A DNA stretch of 44,769 nt from Ruminococcaceae bacterium UBA1244 (GTDB lineage: Bacteria > Bacillota > Clostridia > Oscillospirales > Acutalibacteraceae), in contig DBWG01000096.1 of NCBI GenBank assembly GCA_002308635.1, forward strand, positions 937-45,705, read 5' to 3'. The notes below the pieces were generated by a model, which was not told where the DNA came from, did not search any database, and saw only the letters and a program-made list of their open reading frames with translations. Below, in pieces: positions 1 to 6,648 of this stretch (position 1 is the stretch's first letter; each line of letters begins with the position of its first letter). Both the position numbers and the translations under genes were made by a program.

Positions 1-1347
1 GAGCCATACGATCCCAAAGATAATTTGAATCTTGTGATGTTAAACGCCCAGAGAACGGCGGTCAGCGGAAAAGATTATTACGGTGTATCAAAGGACGATA
101 TGTCCGCTATATATCACTGGACTCTCAAAGAAAAGGATGTTTTAGTACAGGAGCCGCTGATAAAGGCGGAGGATGCAGAACAGGAAGTTAAAAAGATACT
201 TGAAAAAACATCCTATCCCGAAAGGTATGTAAATACTATGATGGACACGGACAGGGAAGAAGGAGAAGAAGAGCTTCTGAAGGAATATTATTCTTCCGCA
301 GCCTTCTGTGCAATATCAATGATATATTATCAGGTCGACGGCGGCGACGGTTATATCTACGGTACGATAAGACTGAATCAGACAACAGACTACAATTATT
401 TTTACCCGCTCGATTCTCTGCTTGTGCGCTATGCAAAGGACGGCAGCAAATATGAGATAATGGACGGCATTTCCGCATCGGCAATGACGATGAGCGAAGG
501 CTGTATTTATTACTACGACAGCGGAAAGCAGGGAAGCGGCGAAGAGAGTGATTTTGATGCCGGACGCAGAGGTATCTACAAAATAAAGCCGGACGGCAGC
601 GGCAAGGAAAAGCTTTTGGATATAAATATAACTTTCAGTGAGGAAAACTATCTCAAGGCTCTCAACGCTGTCAGAAAACTCATAATAAAAAACGGTACTA
701 TTTATTATATGGGTATGTCGCAGGATTATCTCTATGACATTTACAAACTCAGCACAGACGGCGGCACACCTGAGAAGATATCTGAAAAACATGCCGTTAT
801 CTATACCGTCAACAGCACGGGCGATACTCTTGCCTACGGCGGGTACATCTCCTACGGCAGCGGTCTTGTCACTGAAAGCAGCGTTCCTCCTTCAGATACT
901 TCTATAAAGCTGATCGTAAAGGATCTGTCCGACGGTTCCGAGAGGACAGTAAAACTTGATGATCCCGATTATAAAGTTGCCTCAGGAAGCGGCAGCGTTG
1001 ATATAAGTATTATCGGAGATTATCTCTATGTGATGTCCTCTGATTATACCATGCCCTTTATCGAAATCAATGAGGGCAGTACATACCGGTTCATTGACGG
1101 AACTCCCGGAAGTACGGTCAAAGGGAACGACATGGATTTTGTGATCTATTCAAAAAGACATTCCGGTGAACGTGTCAGCATGGTGACCGGCGTTTCGGAG
1201 AAAATGTACTGCTACTCTCTGAGCAGATTGGAAGAGGACGATTTCGGAGACTACAAAATAGTATACAGAGAGCCTTACAAGGTCGTTTGGAAGAACACCA
1301 GAGAAATAAAGTCAATGCTCGAAAACAGATCCGGTGAGACCGGATAA
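1..1347 (+). CDS. DUF5050-like protein, 5'-truncated by the window edge
   Basis: The reading frame is open from base 1, so the true start lies upstream; a TTG at 25 and the ATG at 37 are internal codons rather than convincing starts. The visible part is about 448 residues, rich in Tyr, Asp and Gly. It has repeated short segments of the type GIYKIKPDGSGKEKLLD and DIYKLSTDGGTPEKISE, the pattern of DUF5050 and related beta-propeller-like repeats of clostridial surface proteins. No membrane segment is visible in this part; any signal peptide or anchor would be in the missing N-terminus. A small gene follows 42 bases downstream in the same direction. The function is unknown; an extracellular or lipoprotein location is an inference from the family. 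Confidence 0.7.
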   Translation, partial: EPYDPKDNLNLVMLNAQRTAVSGKDYYGVSKDDMSAIYHWTLKEKDVLVQEPLIKAEDAEQEVKKILEKTSYPERYVNTMMDTDREEGEEELLKEYYSSAAFCAISMIYYQVDGGDGYIYGTIRLNQTTDYNYFYPLDSLLVRYAKDGSKYEIMDGISASAMTMSEGCIYYYDSGKQGSGEESDFDAGRRGIYKIKPDGSGKEKLLDINITFSEENYLKALNAVRKLIIKNGTIYYMGMSQDYLYDIYKLSTDGGTPEKISEKHAVIYTVNSTGDTLAYGGYISYGSGLVTESSVPPSDTSIKLIVKDLSDGSERTVKLDDPDYKVASGSGSVDISIIGDYLYVMSSDYTMPFIEINEGSTYRFIDGTPGSTVKGNDMDFVIYSKRHSGERVSMVTGVSEKMYCYSLSRLEEDDFGDYKIVYREPYKVVWKNTREIKSMLENRSGETG

Positions 1348-1389
1348 GGAAGCTGCACAAAAGAGAGAAAGCAAAAGGAAGGCTTGATT

Positions 1390-1752
1390 ATGTTATGGAT
1401 ATCATATACTATCATTATTGCTGCGTCTGTCTGCGGATGGGCAGGGATAATGCTTATTGTTTATGGGGCACGGGTGCCTGTTGAAAAGCAGACCATCGGA
1501 AAGAAGTTCATGGTGGACTACTCCGGCGGCATGGAACAATACAAGGGCGCAAAACGGTGCTACAGTGCGGGCGCAAGAGTCGTTCTTTATTACAGCCTTA
1601 TCGCAACGGACACGGTCTATGACTTTTATCTTGACGGGGAAAATCTCAACTATGATTACGATGAAAAAAACGGCTTTATCCTGTCATTTACGATGCCGCC
1701 GCACAACGTAAAGCTCGAACTCAGACAAAAGAACATTTCCGTTTGCGAATAA
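1390..1752 (+). CDS. small membrane-anchored hypothetical protein
   Basis: This encodes 120 residues. The ATG at 1390 is chosen because AGGAAGG lies 7 bases before it; the TTG two codons earlier would sit almost on the ribosome site. Residues 1-25 form one hydrophobic helix (WISYTIIIAASVCGWAGIML), either a signal anchor or an uncleaved signal. The rest is a small polar domain ending in beta-rich sequence (SFTMPPHNVKLELRQ). I do not recognise a family. It is probably co-transcribed with the DUF5050-like gene just upstream and faces a convergent BIG2 gene across a hairpin. Confidence 0.6.
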   Translation: MLWISYTIIIAASVCGWAGIMLIVYGARVPVEKQTIGKKFMVDYSGGMEQYKGAKRCYSAGARVVLYYSLIATDTVYDFYLDGENLNYDYDEKNGFILSFTMPPHNVKLELRQKNISVCE

Positions 1753-1789
1753 AAAAATTCCCGCTGCAAGCCTTGTGACCTGCAGCGGG
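1753..1789 (-). terminator. intrinsic terminator of the BIG2 gene, possibly bidirectional
   Basis: CCCGCTGCA (1760-1768) pairs perfectly with TGCAGCGGG (1781-1789) around a 12-base loop. Read on the minus strand the stem is followed by AA and then a run of T (plus-strand A run 1751-1757), a good rho-independent terminator for the minus-strand gene. On the plus strand no T run follows, so it would terminate the upstream gene only weakly. Confidence 0.85.
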
Positions 1790-1816
1790 ATATCTGTATT
1801 CGGGGATATATATTTT

Positions 1817-2902
1817 TTATCTTACGGATACCTTACAAAGGGCTGATTTGCCGTTGTAGGTCTTTACACGGACATAAGCAACGCCTGTTTTGAGTGCCTT
1901 TACAAGTCCGTTTGATTCAACGGCGATGATCTTGTCGTTGCTGACATTGTAGGTGATGCTGCCTGATGAAGTGCCGTTGGGGAGCTTTGCGGTAAGAACA
2001 GTTGCTTCACCCTTTTTGAGGACGATGTCTGTTTTGCTGAGAGTTATTGATGTCGGAGCCTTCTGAACTTCAAGAGCGCAGGTTGTGACCATGCCGTTGT
2101 AGGTCTTTGCTTTAAGGACTACCTTGCCTGTTTTGTGGGTGGTGATAACGCCTGTAACGGGGTTTATCTCAGCAACTTTTGGGTTGCTTGAAGTGTAGGT
2201 AACGCTGTAAACGCCGCTCTTGCCGTTTATTCTGCAGTATGCTCTCGAAGACTCTCCGAGACCGAGTGAAAGCTTTCCTTTTGTAAAGGTGAGTGTTTTC
2301 GGTGCAGAATCTACCTTGATAGTGCAGAGTGCGGTCTTGCCGTTGTTGAGAGAAGCCTTAACGACTGCAGTGCCTGTGCGGTTTGCTTTTATCGTTCCGT
2401 CCTGACTTACAGTAAGAACATCATGGTTCGAGGATGTCCATTTTACTTTAGCGCCTGTGGCTGAGAGGATAGCTTTAAGCATTGCGGTCTGACCTTCGCC
2501 GAGAGTGAGCTTGTTTGTGTCGAACTTGATGGTCACCTCAGGGAGCTTTACGTTGATGTCCTTGGTAAAGCTGATGCTCTCAGTAAGATTTACCTTAACG
2601 GTACATTTTCCGACGCAGTTTGCTGTAATCGCACCGTTTGTGATCTTTACTACCTTCTTGCTGCCTGCGGTGACTTCGATGCTCATTCCGGGGAAGAACT
2701 TTGAGTAGTATGTCGGGAAGGTGTAGGAATTGCCCTTTTCAAGTACTATGGGGCTGCCGTCAAAGGGGATAGTGAGTGTCTGTGTATTGTCGTTGACGAT
2801 CTCGGTCTCAGCCGAAACGCTCACTGCCGCTGCTGAGGACGATACTGCTATTGTACAGCAGGTAAGGATAAGTGCCAATATTTTTCTGAAGCTTCTTTTC
2901 AT
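1817..2902 (-). CDS. secreted Ig-like (BIG2) domain protein
   Basis: This encodes 361 residues. It starts with a classical signal peptide: MKRSFRK, a hydrophobic core ILALILTCCTIAVSSSAAAV, and a likely cut near VSAET. Three clear BIG2 bacterial Ig-like domains follow, at about 124-200, 203-281 and 284-361. Each has the pattern L..GE...L.A, then TSSN..V..V...G.I.A...G.A.V, then C..KV. A more divergent N-terminal domain covers about 45-120. No LPXTG, dockerin, SLH or catalytic module is visible, so it is probably a secreted or loosely attached adhesion or structural protein. The ribosome site AGGAGG is 8 bases before the ATG. Confidence 0.85.
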   Translation of the reverse strand: MKRSFRKILALILTCCTIAVSSSAAAVSVSAETEIVNDNTQTLTIPFDGSPIVLEKGNSYTFPTYYSKFFPGMSIEVTAGSKKVVKITNGAITANCVGKCTVKVNLTESISFTKDINVKLPEVTIKFDTNKLTLGEGQTAMLKAILSATGAKVKWTSSNHDVLTVSQDGTIKANRTGTAVVKASLNNGKTALCTIKVDSAPKTLTFTKGKLSLGLGESSRAYCRINGKSGVYSVTYTSSNPKVAEINPVTGVITTHKTGKVVLKAKTYNGMVTTCALEVQKAPTSITLSKTDIVLKKGEATVLTAKLPNGTSSGSITYNVSNDKIIAVESNGLVKALKTGVAYVRVKTYNGKSALCKVSVR

Positions 2903-2935
2903 AAGAATTCCTCCTGATATATTTGTTATGTATAT

Positions 2936-2964
2936 ATTTTAATACCGAAAGAGCCGACAGTTAA
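2936..2964 (-). promoter_or_regulatory. putative sigma-A promoter for the BIG2 gene
   Basis: On the minus strand TTAACT (2959-2964) and TAAAAT (2936-2941) are separated by 17 bases, about 35 bases upstream of the start codon. The -35 box is weak, so this is a moderate call. Confidence 0.4.
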
Positions 2965-3016
2965 TATACAAATCGCTGATTTTGTATAATTTTTCTGATA
3001 ATATAAGAAAATATTG

Positions 3017-4543
3017 CTATTTTGACCAATATTTTCTGTCGAGGCTGCGGAACTGCACCGCTTCAAAAAGGTGATTCTGTTCGATCACCTCAGAACCCGC
3101 CATATCTGCGATAGTCCTCGACACTTTAAGTATCTTGCTGTAAGCCCTTGCGGAAAGTCCGAGACGCTCAAAAGAATTTTGTATCACTGCTTTTGCCCTG
3201 TCGCTCATGGCACATACAGTGCTTATCATAGACGGAGTTATCCTTGCGTTGCAGGTGATCTCCGTACCCTTGTAGCGCTCGTTCTGGATGCTCCTCGCAC
3301 GGTCAACACGTTTTTTGATATCCTGAGATGTCTCCGACTTGTCTGAGGATGCAAGGGATTCAAAATCCAACGGCGGCACTTCCACATGAATGTCAAATCT
3401 GTCAAGGAGCGGGCCGGACACCTTTGAAAGGTACTTTAAAACCGTCTGCTTTGAACAGGTACATTCCTTTGTGGGATGTCCGAAATAGCCGCAGGGACAC
3501 GGGTTCATAGCCGCAACGAGCATTACCGAACACGGATAAGTAAGGCTTGCGTTGACACGGGAGATAGTGACGGTACCGTTTTCAAGCGGCTGGCGGAGAA
3601 TCTCCATTGCGGTGCGGCTGAATTCCGGCAGCTCGTCAAGGAACAGCACACCGTTATGTGCGAGAGAGATCTCACCGGGATGCGGAACTGTACCTCCGCC
3701 GGAAAGTCCCGCAGGCGAGACGGTATGGTGAGGCGAGCGGAAAGGTCTGCGTGTGACGAGCGGAGAATCATTCGGGAGTATGCCGGCAACGGAATGTATC
3801 TTAGTGGTGTCAAGCATCTCCTCAAAGGTCATATCCGGAAGTATTGTCGGAAGGCGGTTTGCGAGCATACTTTTTCCTGTTCCGGGACTGCCGATGAAGA
3901 GGATATTGTGTCCTCCGGCAGCGGCGATCTCAAGCGCCCTTTTTGCAAGTCTCTGCCCCTTTACGTCCGAGAAATCCACAGGGTATTCCATGTCCTTTGC
4001 TGTCGGGATGATCCTTTCGGCAGGAGGGATGAGCTTTCTTCCTCTCAGGTGCATGACAAGACTTGTTATCCTGTCCACAGGGATAACGTCAATGCCTTCG
4101 ACAACGGCTCCTTCGGCGGCATTTTCGGACGGAACATAGAATTTTTTAATGCCGTTTTTCTTTGCCTGAATTGCCATCGGGAGTACACCGTTTACGGGAC
4201 GTACCTCACCGCTGAGAGAAAGCTCACCGACGAATGCGGAATCCTTCAGGTCACAGCTTAACGCACCGATAGAATACAGTATCGACACGAGTATCGGAAG
4301 ATCATATACAGCACCTGTTTTTTTTATGTCGGCGGGCGCAAGGTTGATGATTATTCTCATCAGCGGAAACTCAAAACCGCTGTTTCTTATAGCCGAGCGA
4401 ACCCTGTCACGGGATTCCTTTACGGATGTGTCGGGCAGACCGACGATATCGAAGGACTGCATTCCTTTTGATATATCGGTCTCAACACCGACCTCAAAGG
4501 CATCCATTCCGAACAGTCCCATACTTTTAACTTCAACGACCAT
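3017..4543 (-). CDS. comM: YifB/ComM-family Mg-chelatase-like AAA+ ATPase
   Basis: This encodes 508 residues, the usual size for the family. The start is placed at the ATG at 4543 (MVVEVKSMG), which has AAGGGG 8 bases upstream; an ATG 15 codons earlier lacks a ribosome site and adds residues unlike the family. The N-terminus (VEVKSMGLFGMDAF, IVGLPDTSVKESRDRVRSAI) is the Lon-protease-like ChlI domain. The AAA+ core has Walker A GSPGTGKS at about residues 218-225, Walker B LFLDELPEF, and a CPCGY..H...C.C cluster. A C-terminal Mg-chelatase helical domain closes it. In Gram-negatives ComM is a hexameric helicase promoting branch migration during natural transformation; the role here is inferred only from family. 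A small repeat element lies between its likely promoter and its start. Confidence 0.93.
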   Translation of the reverse strand: MVVEVKSMGLFGMDAFEVGVETDISKGMQSFDIVGLPDTSVKESRDRVRSAIRNSGFEFPLMRIIINLAPADIKKTGAVYDLPILVSILYSIGALSCDLKDSAFVGELSLSGEVRPVNGVLPMAIQAKKNGIKKFYVPSENAAEGAVVEGIDVIPVDRITSLVMHLRGRKLIPPAERIIPTAKDMEYPVDFSDVKGQRLAKRALEIAAAGGHNILFIGSPGTGKSMLANRLPTILPDMTFEEMLDTTKIHSVAGILPNDSPLVTRRPFRSPHHTVSPAGLSGGGTVPHPGEISLAHNGVLFLDELPEFSRTAMEILRQPLENGTVTISRVNASLTYPCSVMLVAAMNPCPCGYFGHPTKECTCSKQTVLKYLSKVSGPLLDRFDIHVEVPPLDFESLASSDKSETSQDIKKRVDRARSIQNERYKGTEITCNARITPSMISTVCAMSDRAKAVIQNSFERLGLSARAYSKILKVSRTIADMAGSEVIEQNHLFEAVQFRSLDRKYWSK

Positions 4544-4560
4544 GACCGAAGCCCCTTTAC

Positions 4561-4636
4561 TATTGCGATCCAAAATAATAACAGCCAAATTGCGGAGTGC
4601 GAAGAGTGGAGAGTGGAGTTAAATTGGATTGCTATA
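4561..4636. repeat. small MITE-like element with imperfect terminal inverted repeats
   Basis: The left end TATTGCGATCCAAAATAA (4561-4578) and the reverse complement of the right end, TATAGCAATCCAATTTAA (4619-4636), agree at 14 of 18 positions. The interior carries a tandem GAGTGGAGAGTGGAG motif. A related piece (AGCAATCCAAAATAATAAT followed by GCGGAGAGTGGAGTGCGG) recurs at 36906-36954. No open frame is present. The element lies between the yifB promoter and its start codon. Confidence 0.5.
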
Positions 4637-4650
4637 TTTCTACTGACAAT

Positions 4651-4679
4651 ATTATATATCCAAAACAGCAATATTACAA
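4651..4679 (-). promoter_or_regulatory. sigma-A promoter for yifB
   Basis: On the minus strand TTGTAA (4674-4679), a 17-base spacer and TATAAT (4651-4656) make a strong match. Transcription would begin near 4644 and cross the small repeat element before reaching the yifB start at 4543. Confidence 0.6.
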
Positions 4680-4811
4680 TAATCATTTATGCTGATACGT
4701 TTTTTCCGGCATAATCGACAAAGATATGTCTCAAAAACCAACACAAGTCACAAAGAGGCTTTCTCTCTTTTTTGTCTATTGCACATCCGGTTTACAAGGA
4801 CGGCTTCAAAA

Positions 4812-5264
4812 ATGCTGTACGATTTTTTTGAGTTGGGAAGAAGCACTCTCCGCAATAAGGATGAGCTTATGGCGGTACTGCTCGGCAGAAGTGCGGACGG
4901 TATTTTTGTTGTTGATTCGGTAAGGGAGATCAGCCCTGAATATGCTGACGAGACCTCCGCCGTATTCTCACACGGAAGCCTTGATTCAGCTCTCGGAATC
5001 CTTTCCGAAGCACGTAAGACTGCGCCGGAAACTGACGTTGTCGGTTTTGTCCACAGCCATCCCAATGAGCTTGAAACAGTCCTGAGCGTTTCGGATGTTG
5101 ACCTTCACAGGTATCTCCTTGATGAACTCGGAATTTCGCTTTCGCTGCTCGTCAATCCCCAGAAAAGACGGCTCAAAGCATATTACGGTCACGGTCTCGA
5201 CACCGCAGAGGTGCTTTTTTTAGGAACAGGCATGGAAAACTCACTTTGGCTGATCGAAAACTGA
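4812..5264 (+). CDS. JAMM/MPN-domain metallopeptidase-like protein
   Basis: This encodes 150 residues. The ATG at 4812 is used because the upstream in-frame extension (from 4689) has no ribosome site and does not look coding; AAGGA lies 11 bases before 4812. The JAMM zinc site is visible: Glu18 in KDELMAVLLG, His81 and His83 in HSHP, then Ser92 and Asp95. The HxH-to-Ser spacing is eight residues rather than the usual seven. Such enzymes are isopeptidases or peptidases that cut next to ubiquitin-like or sulfur-carrier tails, or are RadC-like. The substrate is unknown. It sits between the divergent yifB and a sigma factor that has its own promoter. Confidence 0.8.
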   Translation: MLYDFFELGRSTLRNKDELMAVLLGRSADGIFVVDSVREISPEYADETSAVFSHGSLDSALGILSEARKTAPETDVVGFVHSHPNELETVLSVSDVDLHRYLLDELGISLSLLVNPQKRRLKAYYGHGLDTAEVLFLGTGMENSLWLIEN

Positions 5265-5345
5265 CTGCCGCTGTTTTTGGTGTGGCTCGTTTTGGAAGAA
5301 CTGAAATTTTTATACAGTAATGTTTGAATAAAAGATAAAAATATA

Positions 5346-5374
5346 TTGACTAATTCCCAAAAATAGTGTATGAT
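5346..5374 (+). promoter_or_regulatory. sigma-A promoter for the sigma factor gene
   Basis: TTGACT (5346-5351), a 17-base spacer and TATGAT (5369-5374) lie about 30 bases before the start codon. This is one of the best promoter matches in the window. Confidence 0.7.
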
Positions 5375-5403
5375 GTATATTATAGTCGTGGTGAGGTGTT
5401 GTG

Positions 5404-5991
5404 ATGCTCGAAAAAGATCTGTTTTACGGTGCTTCCGATGACAGCGATGTTCAGTTGGTCAGACGTTTCAGAGAAGGCGACCAGTCTGCGTTCTATCAGC
5501 TTGCCAGCCGATTCTTTCTTCTGCTCAAAAAGAAGGCCGCCGCTTATTCCCGGAACGCTCAGGACAGCGATGACCTTGTTCAGGAAGGTCTTATCGGTCT
5601 TCATAAAGCGGCTCTGACATTCGATGAAAGCGGTACGGCGTCATTCAGGACTTATGCCGATGTCTGCATCCGCAACAGGATGATATCTTCTCTCAGACAG
5701 AGCCGTTCCGCAAGCGAAAGGCTCAGCGGAACGGCTGTCTCTATGGAAGAGGCCGAAAGGCTTGAATCTCCGCCGGAGTCCGATCCGCTCAATGCCGTTA
5801 TCGTAAATGAAGAACTGCAGGCGCTTGAAGACTATCTCAGAGAACAGCTCTCTCCCGCAGAGAGCAGGGTGCTTGATCTCTACCTTTCGGGTCTCAGCTA
5901 TGATGAGATCGCAGAGCGTCTCGGGATAACAAGAAAATCCTGCGACAATGCGATGCAGAGAATAAGAAAAAAACTCAGACAGCGATACTGA
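5404..5991 (+). CDS. SigH-like RNA polymerase sigma factor
   Basis: This encodes 195 residues. ATG 5404 has GAGGTG 5 bases upstream; a GTG one codon earlier is too close to it. Region 2 (residues about 54-100) contains DDLVQEGLIGLHKAALTFD and SFRTYADVCIRNRMI. Region 4 (about 140-190) contains LDLYLSGLSYDEIAERLGI and CDNAMQRIRKKL. Both resemble Bacillus SigH, the transition-state and early-sporulation sigma factor, more than ECF or primary sigmas. SigH usually lies near rlmB/yacP; here the neighbours are a JAMM protein and a zinc-ribbon gene, so this could be a relocated SigH or a paralogue. No anti-sigma gene is adjacent. Confidence 0.85.
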   Translation: MLEKDLFYGASDDSDVQLVRRFREGDQSAFYQLASRFFLLLKKKAAAYSRNAQDSDDLVQEGLIGLHKAALTFDESGTASFRTYADVCIRNRMISSLRQSRSASERLSGTAVSMEEAERLESPPESDPLNAVIVNEELQALEDYLREQLSPAESRVLDLYLSGLSYDEIAERLGITRKSCDNAMQRIRKKLRQRY

Positions 5992-5999
5992 CAAACTGC

Positions 6000-6019
6000 C
6001 GCTGCGCAGGAACGCAGCG
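6000..6019 (+). other. hairpin downstream of the sigma factor gene
   Basis: CGCTGCG (6000-6006) pairs perfectly with CGCAGCG (6013-6019) around a 6-base loop, 8 bases after the stop codon. No T run follows, so it may be a pause or a 3'-end-stabilising stem rather than a standard terminator. Confidence 0.4.
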
Positions 6020-6135
6020 TATATATGCCCGTGTAGCTTATTTCAGGAGAGCGTTGACTTTTAGAAAAATCAAAGGTGGCGGTGCAATTCCGTCCGGGGC
6101 GAAATCTATTATAATACCAAAGCGAGGTAAAACAA

Positions 6136-6417
6136 ATGTACGAGGATAAGACTCTCATCTGCAAGGAATGCGGCGCTGAATTCGTTTTCACAGCCGGCGA
6201 ACAGGAATTTTATGCATCAAAGGGCTTTGAAAATGAGCCGCAGAGATGCAAGGCTTGCCGTGACGCAAGAAAGAACGCTCAGAAGCCTGAGCGTGAGATG
6301 TACACAGCAGTATGTGCTGCATGCGGTAATGAAGCAAGAGTACCCTTCAAGCCGCGTGAGGATCGCCCTGTTTATTGCAGCGAGTGCTTTGCTAAGATGA
6401 GGGAAGAGCAGGAGTAA
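6136..6417 (+). CDS. zinc-ribbon protein with four CxxC motifs
   Basis: This encodes 93 residues. CxxC pairs lie at Cys9/12, Cys38/41, Cys60/63 and Cys81/84, forming two predicted zinc ribbons. The N-terminal half (LICKECGAEFVFTAGEQEFYASKGF.NEP.RC..C) is the probable zinc-ribbon family (zf-trcl type) common in Clostridia; the second half carries VCAACGNEARVPFKP and VYCSECF. GAGG lies 8 bases before the ATG. A TATAAT box at 6110-6115 may be its promoter. The function is unknown; nucleic-acid or ribosome binding is only a guess from the fold. Two tandem terminators follow, suggesting strong expression as a single unit. Confidence 0.85.
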   Translation: MYEDKTLICKECGAEFVFTAGEQEFYASKGFENEPQRCKACRDARKNAQKPEREMYTAVCAACGNEARVPFKPREDRPVYCSECFAKMREEQE

Positions 6418-6442
6418 TTCCTTATATCTTGACATCCGAAGA

Positions 6443-6470
6443 GCGTCCCGTTTTTGCGGGGCGCTTTTTT
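6443..6470 (+). terminator. intrinsic terminator 1 after the zinc-ribbon gene
   Basis: GCGTCCCG (6443-6450) pairs with CGGGGCGC (6457-6464), including one G-T pair, and is followed directly by TTTTTT (6465-6470). Confidence 0.9.
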
Positions 6471-6486
6471 CCTGTCCGAAAAACAC

Positions 6487-6527
6487 AGCCGTGCTTCTGC
6501 CGGAAACCGCAGAGGCACGGCTTTTTA
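6487..6527 (+). terminator. intrinsic terminator 2, in tandem
   Basis: A 14-bp stem (6487-6500 with 6509-6522, one G-T pair) and an 8-base loop are followed by a T-rich tract. It lies only 16 bases after the first terminator and isolates recJ from upstream transcription. Confidence 0.85.
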
Positions 6528-6586
6528 TTGCTCATCATCTCTGACCTCAGTGCGCACAAAATTCTGATATAGTGGTGATAAAACTA

Positions 6587-6615
6587 TTGAATTAATCATA
6601 AAAAAATGTTATTAT
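6587..6615 (+). promoter_or_regulatory. sigma-A promoter for the recJ-relA run
   Basis: TTGAAT (6587-6592), a 17-base spacer and TATTAT (6610-6615) lie just after the tandem terminators and about 34 bases before the recJ ATG. Confidence 0.55.
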
Positions 6616-6648
6616 ATAGAATCATATAAAAATTCGGGCGGTGAAGAA

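Noticed and set aside
3476..4261. Plus-strand open frame of 261 codons opposite yifB
   Set aside because: It is antisense to the AAA+ core of yifB and encodes no recognisable domain.
4689..4811. N-terminal extension of the JAMM protein
   Set aside because: It has no ribosome site, the sequence is unlike MPN proteins, and it overlaps the divergent yifB promoter region.
6054..6115. T-box-like GGTGGCGGTGCAATTCCGTCC region before the zinc-ribbon gene
   Set aside because: There is no room for stem I after the sigma factor gene, no terminator/antiterminator pair and no tRNA-related downstream gene.
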